Assembly (NCBI RefSeq): GCF_946221635.1
Contig: NZ_CAMIHB010000019.1
Coordinates: 9,299 to 73,298 of the forward strand
Direction of reading: 5' to 3'
DNA length: 64,000 nt
From: an uncultured Rhodoferax sp.
Lineage (GTDB): Bacteria; Pseudomonadota; Gammaproteobacteria; Burkholderiales; Burkholderiaceae_C
A model generated the notes under the pieces. It saw only the letters and a list, made by a program, of their open reading frames with translations. It was not told the DNA's origin and did no database searches. Shown here piece after piece: positions 40,525 to 49,511 of this stretch. Position 1 is the first letter of the stretch; each line of letters begins with the position of its first letter. Made by a program: the position numbers and the translations under genes.

Positions 40525-41926
40525 CCAGTCGCCCCTGTGTATGGGTCTTGGCGGCCGGACTGAAGAAAAAGCCCAGATCATCCGCCTTGGGGTCATAGGC
40601 CGACATGCCCGAGGTCCGCATGGATTGGCGGACCAGCTTCGCCGCCACGGCGGGCTCCCAGTCTTCCGGCACGCGCTGGCCATTGGTCACGCCGCGTAGC
40701 ACCAGCTGGTGGCGGATGGCGGCGTCAATGGCAGGGCCCAATTTGACTGCTTCGTCCGTCTTGGACAGGATGGTCTGCTGCCCGGTCGGGGTCTTGAAGC
40801 AGTTCACTGCCTCGTCCAGCGTATCGCCATGGCCGCCGGCGTTGAGGACCAGCAGGCGCTTGATTTGGGGCAGGTCCAGCAACTCCAGCAGTTCACGTTT
40901 GCGCGGATCGCGCGGGGCGATGCCGGTGGTGTCGATGAGCACCATTTTCTTGTTGGCCAACAACCCCAGCAGGTCTTGCAGGGCCGCCTTGTCGTGAGCC
41001 AGGTGGGCGACAACGCCCAGCATCTTGCCGTAGGCACGCAGCTGTTCGTGGGCACCCACGCGGTAGGTATCCAGGGTGATGAGGCCAACACTGCCGGGGC
41101 CGTAGGTGCGCGCGCACAGGCCGGCCAGCTTGGCCGTGGTGGTGGTCTTGCCCACGCCCGTGGCGCCGATCAGCGCGAACACGCCACCTTCGTCGTGTAG
41201 CGCGGGGGTGTTGGCGTCGGTGCGCAGATTGCGTTCCAGCACATCCATGACCCAGCGCACCGACTCGGCCGCGTCGATGTCTTCGGGCAGGCGCTCCAGA
41301 ATGGTCCGCGACAGGGTGGGCGAATAGCCGGCGCGGATCATTTTCAACATGAGGTTGGACTGGATCGGGTTCTGGCGTGCCTGGCCCAGCCAATTCAGCG
41401 TATTGAAGCGGTCTTCAATCAGCTCCTTCATCGCATGCAGCTCGTCCATCATGCTCTGCGGGATGACGCCCGCAGGCGCACTGCTGGCGGGCTTGCGCGT
41501 GGCAATCCGTGGCGCAGGGGTTTCCACATCCATGGGAATGCGCTGCAACGTGGGAGGCGGGGCCTTGGTTGGGCTGGGCAGCGCGGCCGGCTGTGAGGTC
41601 TGCCCCGCCTCATGGCGTCGACGTGCCATGCGCTCGCGCACGTAGTCCTGGAAGGACAGGGTGCTCATGGCGAGCTGGTCGGCGTCGTCCTCGATCTTGC
41701 TGGTGCTGTGCTGCAGGCTTGCGGTGCCCGTGCGGGCGGCCGGGGCAGCCTGCCGCAGGCCGGCTTGTTGGTCCAGCGCCGCGAGGGTGTCTTCGGCGGT
41801 GGCCATGACTTCCACGCCGTGTTCGGTGGGGCGGTTGGACAGGATCAGTGTGCCTTCGCCAAAAGCGGCGCGCGCCTTGGCCAGAGCTTCCCGGGAGGTG
41901 GGGGCGGTAAAGCGTTGGATGTTCAT
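40517..41926 (-). CDS. flhF: SRP-like GTPase FlhF
   Basis: FlhF sets the position of polar flagella. The 469-residue protein has a basic N-terminal B domain with a Pro/Ala linker (about 100-150), an N domain (160-240) and a G domain with P-loop GATGVGKT (254-261), LDTYRVGAHEQL (D286) and DTTG (332-335). KTDE supplies the guanine-specificity motif. Its presence, with FlhG, suggests few, polar flagella. It overlaps flhA by four bases. Confidence 0.95.
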   Translation of the reverse strand: MNIQRFTAPTSREALAKARAAFGEGTLILSNRPTEHGVEVMATAEDTLAALDQQAGLRQAAPAARTGTASLQHSTSKIEDDADQLAMSTLSFQDYVRERMARRRHEAGQTSQPAALPSPTKAPPPTLQRIPMDVETPAPRIATRKPASSAPAGVIPQSMMDELHAMKELIEDRFNTLNWLGQARQNPIQSNLMLKMIRAGYSPTLSRTILERLPEDIDAAESVRWVMDVLERNLRTDANTPALHDEGGVFALIGATGVGKTTTTAKLAGLCARTYGPGSVGLITLDTYRVGAHEQLRAYGKMLGVVAHLAHDKAALQDLLGLLANKKMVLIDTTGIAPRDPRKRELLELLDLPQIKRLLVLNAGGHGDTLDEAVNCFKTPTGQQTILSKTDEAVKLGPAIDAAIRHQLVLRGVTNGQRVPEDWEPAVAAKLVRQSMRTSGMSAYDPKADDLGFFFSPAAKTHTQGRLGA

Positions 41927-44004
41927 GGTGTGGCACCTCTCAGGATCGGACCGATGCGGATAGTGTGGGTTTCAGGTATTTCGCTGTGTGCCAATACCTG
42001 CAGGCGGGGCGCCATGCGCCGCACCAGGCGCGAGATGGCGCCGCGGATCTGGTCGGGGACCAGCAGGCAGGCCGGTACACCGATTTCCTCTTGTTTGAGC
42101 GCGGTTTCCGCGGCGGTGCGGGTCAGCATGTCGGCTACGCCGGGGTCCAGGGCGGGGCCGGACGCGCCGCCCAGGGCTTGCACCAGCAAGCGCTCCAGTC
42201 CGGGGTCGATGGCGATGACGTTGAGTTCCCGGGTGGGGCCGTAGATCTGCTGCACGATGGCTGGCGAGAGTGCCACGCGTACACGGCGCGCAAGCTCCAC
42301 GGGGTCGGTGGTGCTGGTGGCGTGTTCTGCAATCGATTCGATGATGGTGCGGATGTCGCGGATATGGACCGATTCTTCAAGCAGGAGTTGCAGCACTTTC
42401 TGGAAGACCGCCACCGAGACCAGCTTGGGCACGACTTCTTCGATGAGTTTGGGGGCCAGCTTTGCCACGTGTTCCACGAGTTGTTGTGTTTCTGTCCGGC
42501 TCAGCAACTTGGCGGCTTGGACTTGCATCAAGTGTGACAAATGCGTGGCCATGACGGTCTCGGAATCAACCACCGTAAACCCGGCCATTTGCGCCGCTTC
42601 CCTCTGCTTTTCGTCGATCCAGTGGGCCGGCAAGCCAAAGGCCGGGTCGGTGGTCGCCGCACCAATCAGCGGGGTGGTGATGCCGCCCGGGTTGATGGCC
42701 AGGAACATGCCGGGGAAGGCTTCGCCCTCGCCCACGATGACGCCGCGCAGCGTGATGCGGTAGGCGCTGGGTTTGAGTTCGAGGTTGTCGCGCACATGCA
42801 CCGCCGGGGGCAGGAAGCCGACTTCCTGGGCGAACTTGCGGCGCACGCCCTTGATGCGGTTGAGCAGGTCGCCCTGGCGCGTCTTGTCGACCAGCGCGAT
42901 CAGGCGGTAACCCAGCTCCAGTCCCAACTGGTCCACGGGTTGCAGATCGTCCCACGAGGCCTCGCCATCGCCAGCGGGGGCTGCGGCCTGCGGCGGGGCT
43001 TCCACAGGCGCGGGGCGGTGCGCCAATGCCCAGCAGGCGTAGCCGAGCACTGCGGAGATGCTCAGGAACACCAGGTGCGGCATGTTGGGGATGACGCCCA
43101 GGATGAACATGATCGCCGCTGTCACGCCAAGCACCTGGGGTGAGACAAACATCTGGCCGATGATCTGCTTGCCGATGTCCTTGTCTTTGCCCACGCGGGA
43201 CACCACCATGGCCGCAGCGACCGAGATCAGCAGGCCCGGGATCTGGGCGACCAGCGCATCACCGACGGCCAGCAGGATGTAGGAATTGGCAGCCTGGCTG
43301 GCGCTCAGGTCGTGCTGCAGGATGCCGATGGCAAAGCCGCCGAAGATGTTGATGAGCAGGATCAGGATGCCGGCGATGGCATCGCCGCGCACGAACTTGG
43401 AGGCACCGTCCATGGAGCCGAAAAACTCGGCCTCGTCTCCGATTTCGGCGCGGCGGCGCTTGGCCTCTTTTTCGTCGATGAGGCCGGCATTGAGGTCGGC
43501 GTCCACGGCCATCTGTTTGCCGGGCATGGCGTCCAGGGTGAAGCGGGCCGACACCTCGGCAATGCGTTCGGAGCCCTTGGTCACCACCACGAAGTTGATG
43601 ACCACCAGGATGGCGAAGACGATCAAACCGACGGCGAAGTTGCCGCCAATCAGGAAGTGGCCAAAGGCCTCGATCACGGCGCCGGCCGCGCCGGGGCCGG
43701 TATGGCCTTCGAGCAACACCACGCGGGTGGACGCCACGTTCAGTGACAGGCGCATCAGGGTGGTCAGCAGCAGGACCGAGGGAAAGGCGGCAAAGTCCAG
43801 CGGGCGGATCATGTAGGCCGCCACCATCATGACCATCAGGGCCACGGCGATGTTGATGGTGAAAAAGGCGTCCAGCAACAGCGGGGGCAGCGGCAGCACC
43901 ATCATGGCCAGAATGGCCACGACCAACATGGGCGCAGCCGCGCCCTGGAAGGCGCGGGAGTTGCTGGTCAACCAGCCTTGCAAGGCGCGGAACTGGGCGT
44001 TCAT
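41923..44004 (-). CDS. flhA: Flagellar export gate protein FlhA
   Basis: FlhA is the nonameric inner-membrane component of the flagellar type III export gate. The 693-residue protein has eight membrane helices in the first ~330 residues with the FHIPEP-type region (RLSLNVASTRVVLLEGHTGPGAAGAVIEAFGHFLIGGNFAVGLIVFAILVVINFVVVTKG SERIAEV) and DAMPGKQMAVDADLNAG. The C-terminal cytoplasmic domain contains AKLLSRTETQQLVEHVAK. The ATG overlaps the flhB stop by four bases. Confidence 0.97.
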   Translation of the reverse strand: MNAQFRALQGWLTSNSRAFQGAAAPMLVVAILAMMVLPLPPLLLDAFFTINIAVALMVMMVAAYMIRPLDFAAFPSVLLLTTLMRLSLNVASTRVVLLEGHTGPGAAGAVIEAFGHFLIGGNFAVGLIVFAILVVINFVVVTKGSERIAEVSARFTLDAMPGKQMAVDADLNAGLIDEKEAKRRRAEIGDEAEFFGSMDGASKFVRGDAIAGILILLINIFGGFAIGILQHDLSASQAANSYILLAVGDALVAQIPGLLISVAAAMVVSRVGKDKDIGKQIIGQMFVSPQVLGVTAAIMFILGVIPNMPHLVFLSISAVLGYACWALAHRPAPVEAPPQAAAPAGDGEASWDDLQPVDQLGLELGYRLIALVDKTRQGDLLNRIKGVRRKFAQEVGFLPPAVHVRDNLELKPSAYRITLRGVIVGEGEAFPGMFLAINPGGITTPLIGAATTDPAFGLPAHWIDEKQREAAQMAGFTVVDSETVMATHLSHLMQVQAAKLLSRTETQQLVEHVAKLAPKLIEEVVPKLVSVAVFQKVLQLLLEESVHIRDIRTIIESIAEHATSTTDPVELARRVRVALSPAIVQQIYGPTRELNVIAIDPGLERLLVQALGGASGPALDPGVADMLTRTAAETALKQEEIGVPACLLVPDQIRGAISRLVRRMAPRLQVLAHSEIPETHTIRIGPILRGATP

Positions 44005-45155
44005 GGTGTGGCCGCTTTCAAGGTGCGGGTATGCGGATCAAGCTCGGGCGGCACAAAGGGCTGTGGCACTTCCTGGGGCATGGCACCTTCGCCGCGCAGG
44101 GCGGCGCGCACGCGGTACACATAGGCCAGTACCTGGGCCACGGCGGTGTAGAGCGTGGAAGGGATGTTCTGGTCCAGCTCGGCATTGGCGTACAGCGCGC
44201 GTGCGAGCATGGGAGATTGCAAGACCGGCACGGCATGCTGCTTGGCGATGTCGCGGATCTTCATGGCCAGCAGGTCGGCGCCCTTGGATACCACACGGGG
44301 TGCGACCATGGTTTTTTCGTCGTAACGCACGGCCACGGCGTAGTGGGTGGGGTTCATGACCACGAAGTCGGCCTTGGGCACGGCGTTGACGCTGCTCTTC
44401 TGGGCCAGTTCGCGCTGCTTCTGGCGGATCTTGCTCTTGAGCTGCGGATTGCCGTCGGATTCCTTGCTTTCCTCCTTGACCTCCTGATGCGACATCTTCA
44501 TCTGGTCCTTGTGGAGGAAGATCTGCAAGGGCACATCCACCATGGCCGCCAGGAACACCACCAGCAACAGCAGACCGATGCCGCTGGAAACCCACTGCGT
44601 CAGCGTCACGATGGCCGCGGACGAGGGCTGCCGGATCAGGGATGCCATGGTCTGCAAGCCCGATCCCAGGAACCAGGTTGCGATGGCAAACAGCACCCCT
44701 GTCATGAGCAGCATCTTCAGGGTGTCAAGGAGTTTCTTCTTGGTGAACAGGTTCGCAAAGCCCGATAGCGGATTGAGCCGGCTGAAGTCCGGCATCAGGG
44801 GTTTGAGGCTGCTGACCCAACCGCCAGTGGCCACCGTGGCGAGGATGGCGGCCGTCATCACGATGCCGGCAAAAGCGACGCAACCGGCCAGTCCTATGGA
44901 GGAGGCATCACCCAGGCGTTGCAGCATGGTGCCGGGGCGCATGACAGTGGCGGCATCAAAGGACAGCTGCTGTCCCAGCGTGTGCTTGAGGTGGTCAAAA
45001 AGAATGGGGGCCAGCACCAGGACGGCGATGGCGCCCGAGCCCAGCACGGCGAGGTGCGTGAGGTCCTGCGAACGACCCACCTGCCCGTCTTCGCGCGCTT
45101 TCCGGAGCTTGCGTTCTGAGGCCGGTAAGTTGCGGTCTTGGCTGCCTTGGTCCAT
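44001..45155 (-). CDS. flhB: Flagellar export switch protein FlhB
   Basis: FlhB switches export from rod/hook to filament substrates. The 384-residue protein starts SQDRNLPASERKLRKAREDGQVGRSQDLTH, has four membrane helices (about 37-210) and a C-terminal domain with the self-cleavage motif NPTH in FVVMNPTHYAVAVRYD, followed by GADLLAMKIRDIAKQHAVPVLQSPMLARALYANAELDQNIP. A terminator separates it from the upstream cheZ, so it probably has its own promoter. Confidence 0.97.
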   Translation of the reverse strand: MDQGSQDRNLPASERKLRKAREDGQVGRSQDLTHLAVLGSGAIAVLVLAPILFDHLKHTLGQQLSFDAATVMRPGTMLQRLGDASSIGLAGCVAFAGIVMTAAILATVATGGWVSSLKPLMPDFSRLNPLSGFANLFTKKKLLDTLKMLLMTGVLFAIATWFLGSGLQTMASLIRQPSSAAIVTLTQWVSSGIGLLLLVVFLAAMVDVPLQIFLHKDQMKMSHQEVKEESKESDGNPQLKSKIRQKQRELAQKSSVNAVPKADFVVMNPTHYAVAVRYDEKTMVAPRVVSKGADLLAMKIRDIAKQHAVPVLQSPMLARALYANAELDQNIPSTLYTAVAQVLAYVYRVRAALRGEGAMPQEVPQPFVPPELDPHTRTLKAATP

Positions 45156-45213
45156 GGTGAAGAAGCTCTTGAGTTCTCACCATTGTCGCAACCGACCCCT
45201 GAAACTAAAGTGC

Positions 45214-45240
45214 AAAAAGCGGGGTGTTCTCCCGCTTTAT
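45214..45240 (-). terminator. Rho-independent terminator after cheYZ
   Basis: AAAGCGGG and CCCGCTTT pair around a seven-base loop; on the minus strand the stem is followed by TTTTTGC. It lies between the cheZ stop and the flhB start and insulates the two. Confidence 0.8.
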
Positions 45241-45249
45241 CACGGTGGC

Positions 45250-45879
45250 TTAGAAGCCCAGGCTGGCCAGCAAATCGTCCACCTGGGATTGGTCTGTCAC
45301 CACGTCCTGGAAAGCCTGGCCCTCCACCACGGGTCCGGCCAGGGCAGGTGTGTATTCCTGTGCAGCAACGGCGGCCTGGGACTCCGCAGGGGCGGTCTGC
45401 AGCAGCAGCAGCACGAGCTGCTCTTCGATGGTGGCTGCCAGGTTGACGACCTTGGCAATCACCTGGCCGGTCAGGTCATGGAAGTCCTGTGCCATCATGA
45501 TTTCGGTAAGGTGTTCGTCCACCTTCTTGCTGGAGGCTTCCACGTCCGTGATGAAATTCATCACATGGCCCTTGGCCACGGCGGCGACGGGATCCTTCAC
45601 GATGAGGGCGCCGATGCGGCGGGTCTCTTCGGCGATATGGTCGTGCTCTGCCTTGGCCTGGTCGACCCGGTTGAGCACTTTTTCAGCGGCCTGGCCGGTC
45701 AGGCGGGCAATGTAGGAGAGTCGGCTTTTGGCGTCGGGAAGTTCGCCCGCCCAGTCCTTGACCTTGTCGGCCAGGCCCAGGCCATTCAGGGAGTCGTGCA
45801 ACTGGCGCGTCAGCACCCCCAGTTGATGGTGAACCTCACCTGTGGACAGTGCATGGGGTTGGTTTTCCGCGGCCGACAT
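45250..45879 (-). CDS. cheZ: CheY-P phosphatase CheZ
   Basis: CheZ speeds dephosphorylation of CheY-P. The 209-residue, mostly helical protein carries the active-site segment MMAQDFHDLTGQVIAKVVNLAATIEEQLVLLL, in which the family's catalytic Gln is present, and a C-terminal CheY-binding tail (SQVDDLLASLGF). It starts 4 bases after cheY. The rest of the chemotaxis machinery (cheA, cheW, receptors) is not in this window. Confidence 0.94.
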   Translation of the reverse strand: MSAAENQPHALSTGEVHHQLGVLTRQLHDSLNGLGLADKVKDWAGELPDAKSRLSYIARLTGQAAEKVLNRVDQAKAEHDHIAEETRRIGALIVKDPVAAVAKGHVMNFITDVEASSKKVDEHLTEIMMAQDFHDLTGQVIAKVVNLAATIEEQLVLLLLQTAPAESQAAVAAQEYTPALAGPVVEGQAFQDVVTDQSQVDDLLASLGF

Positions 45880-45883
45880 ATGC

Positions 45884-46273
45884 TTACTTCAGTCCCATTT
45901 TGGTCAGGATGTGGTTGACCTTGTCCTCCAAGGTCGCCTTGGTGAAGGGCTTGACGATGTAGCCGGCGGCACCTTGCTGGGCCGCCAGCACGATGTCTTC
46001 CTTGCGGGCTTCGGCGGTCACCATCAGAACGGGCAGATGCTTGAGTTTGTCATCTTTCTTGATCTCGGCCAGCAGCTGAAAGCCGTTCATATTGGGCATG
46101 TTGATGTCGCTGACCACGAAATCGAACGCACTGTTGCGCAACTTTTGCAGGGCAATCTGACCATCTTCGGCCTCATCTGCATCGGCGTAGCCGCTTTCTT
46201 TCAGCAGGTTGCGCACGATCCGCCGCATCGTGGAAAAGTCATCAACAATGAGGAAGCGCAGTTCTTTGGACAT
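45884..46273 (-). CDS. cheY: Chemotaxis response regulator CheY
   Basis: A 129-residue single-domain receiver. D11 and D12 in LIVDDFSTMRR bind metal, D56 in VVSDINMPNMNG is the phosphorylation site, the Thr is in LMVTAEA and Lys in YIVKPF. It is close to enteric CheY in length and motifs. It lies between motB and cheZ, with CheZ as its dedicated phosphatase. Confidence 0.97.
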   Translation of the reverse strand: MSKELRFLIVDDFSTMRRIVRNLLKESGYADADEAEDGQIALQKLRNSAFDFVVSDINMPNMNGFQLLAEIKKDDKLKHLPVLMVTAEARKEDIVLAAQQGAAGYIVKPFTKATLEDKVNHILTKMGLK

Positions 46274-46332
46274 AGATAAGCCTTTGCCAGCCGATTTTCG
46301 AATTTCTTAAGTATGACGGAATTTTCGCAGAG

Positions 46333-47277
46333 TTACGGAGACGATTTTGCCTCTGCCGCCGCTGCCGGGCCAGCGTTTTCCGCTGCGTTTTCCAAAGCAA
46401 TGGGGCGGGCGCCGAGCAGCCGTTCCTCGGCTTCCTTGGTCATGACCAGGATGCTGATCCGCCGGTTGCTGGGGTCCAGGGGGTTGTCCGGGTCCAGCGG
46501 CACACTGGACGCCATGCCCACCACGCGGGCCAGCTTGTCTTCGGGCATACCGGCCGCGATGAGTTCACGCCGCGAAGCATTGGCCCGGTCGGCCGAGAGT
46601 TCCCAGTTGCTGTAGCCGCGCGCGGCGTTGCCATAGGCCTGGCGGTCGGTATGGCCGTCCAGGCTGATCTTGTTGTCCACTTCGGCCAGCGTGAGTCCGA
46701 TCTCGCGCAGGATGTCGCGCATATAAGGTTTGACCGAGGCGCTGCCGCTGTCAAACATGGGCCGGCGCTGGTCGTCCACGATCTGGATTTGCAGGCCGTC
46801 GGGCGTAATCTCCAGCTTGATCTGGGAGCTGAATTCGGCCATCTTGGGGTTGTTCGAGATGGCGGTGGCGATCTTGGCGGCCAGCGCGGCCATGGCCTTG
46901 GCATCCTTTTTGGCGCGTTCCACCTTGGCCTGATCGCCCGACATTTTCTTGGCCGATTTTTCCTCGCCATCCCCGCGTCGGGACTGACCGGCCTGCTGGG
47001 TGAGGTCATTGCCGCCACCGCTGATCACGCTGTTGCTTGCGCCGGCGCCCGGGCCCCCCTGCATGGCGACCTTGAGGGGGGATTGGAAGTAATCCGAGAT
47101 GCCTTTTTTGTCACCTTCCGTGGTACTGCCCAGGAGCCACATGAGCAGAAAGAAGGCCATCATGGCGGTCACGAAGTCGGCGTAGGCAATCTTCCAGGCG
47201 CCACCGTGCGCAGCGTGGCCGCCTTTCTTGACCCGCTTGATGATGATGGGCTGGAGTTTTTTGGCGTCTCCGGCCAT
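46333..47277 (-). CDS. motB: Flagellar motor stator protein MotB
   Basis: MotB anchors the stator to peptidoglycan. The 314-residue protein has one N-terminal membrane helix with the essential aspartate (YADFVTAMMAFFLLMWLLGS), a plug region, and a C-terminal OmpA-like peptidoglycan-binding domain (ISLDGHTDRQAYGNAARGYSNWELSADRANASRRELIAAG). It starts 12 bases after motA. Confidence 0.96.
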   Translation of the reverse strand: MAGDAKKLQPIIIKRVKKGGHAAHGGAWKIAYADFVTAMMAFFLLMWLLGSTTEGDKKGISDYFQSPLKVAMQGGPGAGASNSVISGGGNDLTQQAGQSRRGDGEEKSAKKMSGDQAKVERAKKDAKAMAALAAKIATAISNNPKMAEFSSQIKLEITPDGLQIQIVDDQRRPMFDSGSASVKPYMRDILREIGLTLAEVDNKISLDGHTDRQAYGNAARGYSNWELSADRANASRRELIAAGMPEDKLARVVGMASSVPLDPDNPLDPSNRRISILVMTKEAEERLLGARPIALENAAENAGPAAAAEAKSSP

Positions 47278-47289
47278 ATTCAGGCGGCC

Positions 47290-48147
47290 TTATTTCTTCT
47301 TGACATGGGCCTCCAGCTCAGAGAAGGAGGGGCGTTCCGTGGAATAAAGCACCTTGCGGCCGAATTCGATGGCGGTCGATGGGTTGTAGCCCTGCATGCT
47401 GGCCAGCAGCGTGGTCTTGATGCACTGGAATTCCTTGCTGCCTTCCTCGACCTTCTGCTCCAGCAGGCCCGCCAGGGGTTCGGCAAAGGCGTAAGCCAGC
47501 AGAATCCCGAGGAAGGTACCCACCAGAGCGGAGCCGATCATGCCGCCCAGCACGGCCGGGGGCTGGCCCACCGAGCCCATGGTGTTGACCACGCCGAGCA
47601 CGGCGGCCACGATCCCGAAGGCGGGCAGGCCACCGGCGATGCGCTGGATGGCGGCTACGGCGGCATGTTCTTCGTGGTGGTGGGTTTCGATTTCGCTGTC
47701 CATCAGCGACTCGATCTCGTGGGCATTGAGGTTGCCGGACACCATCATGCGCAGGTAGTCGGTGATGAACTCCACCACATGGTGGTCGCTGCCCACGGTG
47801 GCGTATTTTTTGAAGATTTCGGACTGTTCGGGCTCTTCGACGTCCTTTTCGATCGCCATCAGGCCTTCCTTGCGGGCCTTTTGCAGGATGTCGAACATCA
47901 GGGCCAGCAACTCCATGTAGCGGTCTTTGGTGTATTTGCTGCCCTTGAAACAGGCGCCCAGGCCCGCCATGGTCTTCTTGATGACCTTCATCTGGTTGTT
48001 GGCCACGAAGGCGCCAATGGTGGCGCCACCGATGGTGATCAACTCGAAAGGCAGGGCGTGCAGCACCACGCTGATGTTGCCTCCGTGGGCGATGAACACC
48101 CCGAAGACACAGCCAAGACAGATAAGCCAGCCGACGATTACAAACAT
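47290..48147 (-). CDS. motA: Flagellar motor stator protein MotA
   Basis: MotA forms the proton path with MotB. The 285-residue protein has four membrane helices: two at the N-terminus (VIVGWLICLGCVFGVFIAHG) and two after the cytoplasmic loop (GLPAFGIVAAVLGVVNTMGSVGQPP and MIGSALVGTFLGILLAYAFAEPLAG). The loop carries charged residues that contact FliG. ATG 48147 is preceded by a leader holding a copy of the dispersed repeat and a sigma28-like site. Confidence 0.96.
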   Translation of the reverse strand: MFVIVGWLICLGCVFGVFIAHGGNISVVLHALPFELITIGGATIGAFVANNQMKVIKKTMAGLGACFKGSKYTKDRYMELLALMFDILQKARKEGLMAIEKDVEEPEQSEIFKKYATVGSDHHVVEFITDYLRMMVSGNLNAHEIESLMDSEIETHHHEEHAAVAAIQRIAGGLPAFGIVAAVLGVVNTMGSVGQPPAVLGGMIGSALVGTFLGILLAYAFAEPLAGLLEQKVEEGSKEFQCIKTTLLASMQGYNPSTAIEFGRKVLYSTERPSFSELEAHVKKK

Positions 48148-48218
48148 AGCTTCATTGTGACAGGGAAGCCGGAGGCTTCAATGGAGGAACTGCCGCGTTT
48201 TCAGGGGCTTTCCCTATC

Positions 48219-48246
48219 TTATCGTCAGTCAATGACGTCAGCTTGA
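48219..48246 (-). promoter_or_regulatory. Sigma28-like promoter upstream of motA
   Basis: On the minus strand, TCAAGCTG, 12 bases, then GACGATAA, close to TAAAGTTT-N11-GCCGATAA. The -10 matches 7 of 8 bases; spacing is one base long. It would start motAB-cheYZ about 65 bases upstream of motA. Confidence 0.5.
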
Positions 48247-48255
48247 GTTTATTGC

Positions 48256-48314
48256 CAAATATGGCACTAGCCCTCGTCAATTGTGCGCAAGCAGCTATCA
48301 AATCTATAGCTAGT
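48256..48314 (+). repeat. Dispersed 55 bp repeat, copy G (motA-flhC spacer)
   Basis: ATGGCACTAGCCCTCGTCAA, then TTGTGCGCAAGCAGCTATC, then TCTATAGC. One of the best-preserved copies. It lies between the flhC stop and the motA promoter and overlaps the last bases of flhC. Confidence 0.85.
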
Positions 48315-48846
48315 GGAGCAAGATACCGCCGGTGGCGCTGCCCTTGCCCGCCCGGGCTGGGGGGCTGCACAGCCCGCATTCGAAGTGACGGGAGGTCTCG
48401 TAGGCCTCAGAGACGAAGTGGCCGCCGCATTTGGAGCACTTGGTCATGGACAGCATGTTGTTGTCAATGAACTTGACCAGGCGCCAGGCACGGGTGATGG
48501 ACAGCAGGGGCTCCACACCGCAGGCCGCGATCTGCTCGGTATAGAGGCGGTAGGCGGCCATGATGGCATCAATGTCCTCCATGGCGCTGACCTTGCTCAG
48601 GTATTCATAGGTGTTCTGGAACAGCGAGGCATGGATATTGGGCTGCCAGGTCAGGAACCACTCTGTGGAGAAAGGCAGCTGGCCCTTGCTGGGGGAGCGG
48701 CCGGCCACTTCCTTGTAGAGACGCAGCAGGCGCTCGTAGGACAGATTGGTCTCGCTTTCCAGAACCTGCAGGCGGGCACCAAGCTGGATGAGGGAAACGG
48801 CGCGCTCCACTTGCTTGGAGTCGTTCAGAACGCTTTTGGTGGCCAT
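48310..48846 (-). CDS. flhC: Flagellar master regulator subunit FlhC
   Basis: FlhC is the DNA-contacting zinc subunit of FlhD4C2, which activates class II flagellar promoters. The 178-residue protein has the zinc cysteines CSKCGGHFVSEAYETSRHFECGLC. It is preceded by FlhD with 23 bases between. The C-terminal residues (RAGKGSATGGILLH) fall at the edge of the dispersed repeat, which supplies part of the 3' end. Confidence 0.95.
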   Translation of the reverse strand: MATKSVLNDSKQVERAVSLIQLGARLQVLESETNLSYERLLRLYKEVAGRSPSKGQLPFSTEWFLTWQPNIHASLFQNTYEYLSKVSAMEDIDAIMAAYRLYTEQIAACGVEPLLSITRAWRLVKFIDNNMLSMTKCSKCGGHFVSEAYETSRHFECGLCSPPARAGKGSATGGILLH

Positions 48847-48869
48847 GGTGTGCTCCTGGAGGCGGTGGG

Positions 48870-49196
48870 TCAGACGGCTTCGGCGAAACGGCCGGCCATG
48901 AGGATGCTGGCGTGCAGCTTGGTCGTGGCGTCGTTGTCCACCTTGGTGGCCGAGTGGTTGGTGAGCAGGTTCCAGACGATGTCGTCATCGACGCGGAAGC
49001 GGCACAGCAGCATGTTGCCGGAGGCGATGCGCAGGATCTGGGCGGGAGACAGGGCGCCAATCATGTTGGCGGCTTCTTCGGACATGCCCAGGCGAAACAG
49101 CGCTTCCGACTTGTCCTTGCGGATCAAGGTCTGGGCGAGCATGAGGTAAGTCATATTGGCTTCGCGGATCTGGGCCAGCAGTTGTTCGTCGTTCAT
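48870..49196 (-). CDS. flhD: Flagellar master regulator subunit FlhD
   Basis: A 108-residue helical protein, partner of FlhC, starting MNDEQLLAQIREANMTYLMLAQTLIRKDKSEALFRLGMSEEAANMIG and containing ILRIASGNMLLCRFRVDD. AGGAG is 6 bases from ATG 49196 and only 3 from the adjacent ATG 49199, so I chose the former. The flhDC pair sits between the flagellin and the motor genes rather than in an independent locus. Confidence 0.94.
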   Translation of the reverse strand: MNDEQLLAQIREANMTYLMLAQTLIRKDKSEALFRLGMSEEAANMIGALSPAQILRIASGNMLLCRFRVDDDIVWNLLTNHSATKVDNDATTKLHASILMAGRFAEAV

Positions 49197-49199
49197 CAT

Positions 49200-49511
49200 C
49201 GGCTCCTGTGAGGGGGCGATTCGTTTGAATCACCATGGAGCGAATTCTGGTTTCCGGGGCGCGAAACTTGAATCGGAAAACGGCTAATCCGCGTGCCGGA
49301 AACGCGGAAGCAGCCTGTAGGTCAAATTCCTACAAGCCATCGACGGGATGGGGTGGGGTGTGGCTCACCCACAGCAGGGCGAAGCCCCAGGCGGTACCTG
49401 CTAGCCACTCTATCGGCCAGACCACCGCGGACTTGAGAGAAGTTTTCAGAGGCGTGCGACGCCACCCACCGCCGCGTGGGGCGATGCGACCCTGAGAGCA
49501 GAGCCTGACGC
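49200..49511. other. Spacer between flagellin 1 and flhD
   Basis: No credible gene. It should hold the flhDC promoter(s) and the flagellin 1 terminator. A small hairpin GGCGT-GCG-ACGCC is at 49451-49463 but has no T-run. No clear CRP site or -10/-35 pair was identified. Confidence 0.45.

Noticed and set aside
49440..49500. Rho-independent terminator of flagellin 1
   Set aside because: The GGCGT-GCG-ACGCC hairpin is short and lacks a T-run on the minus strand; not strong enough to call.
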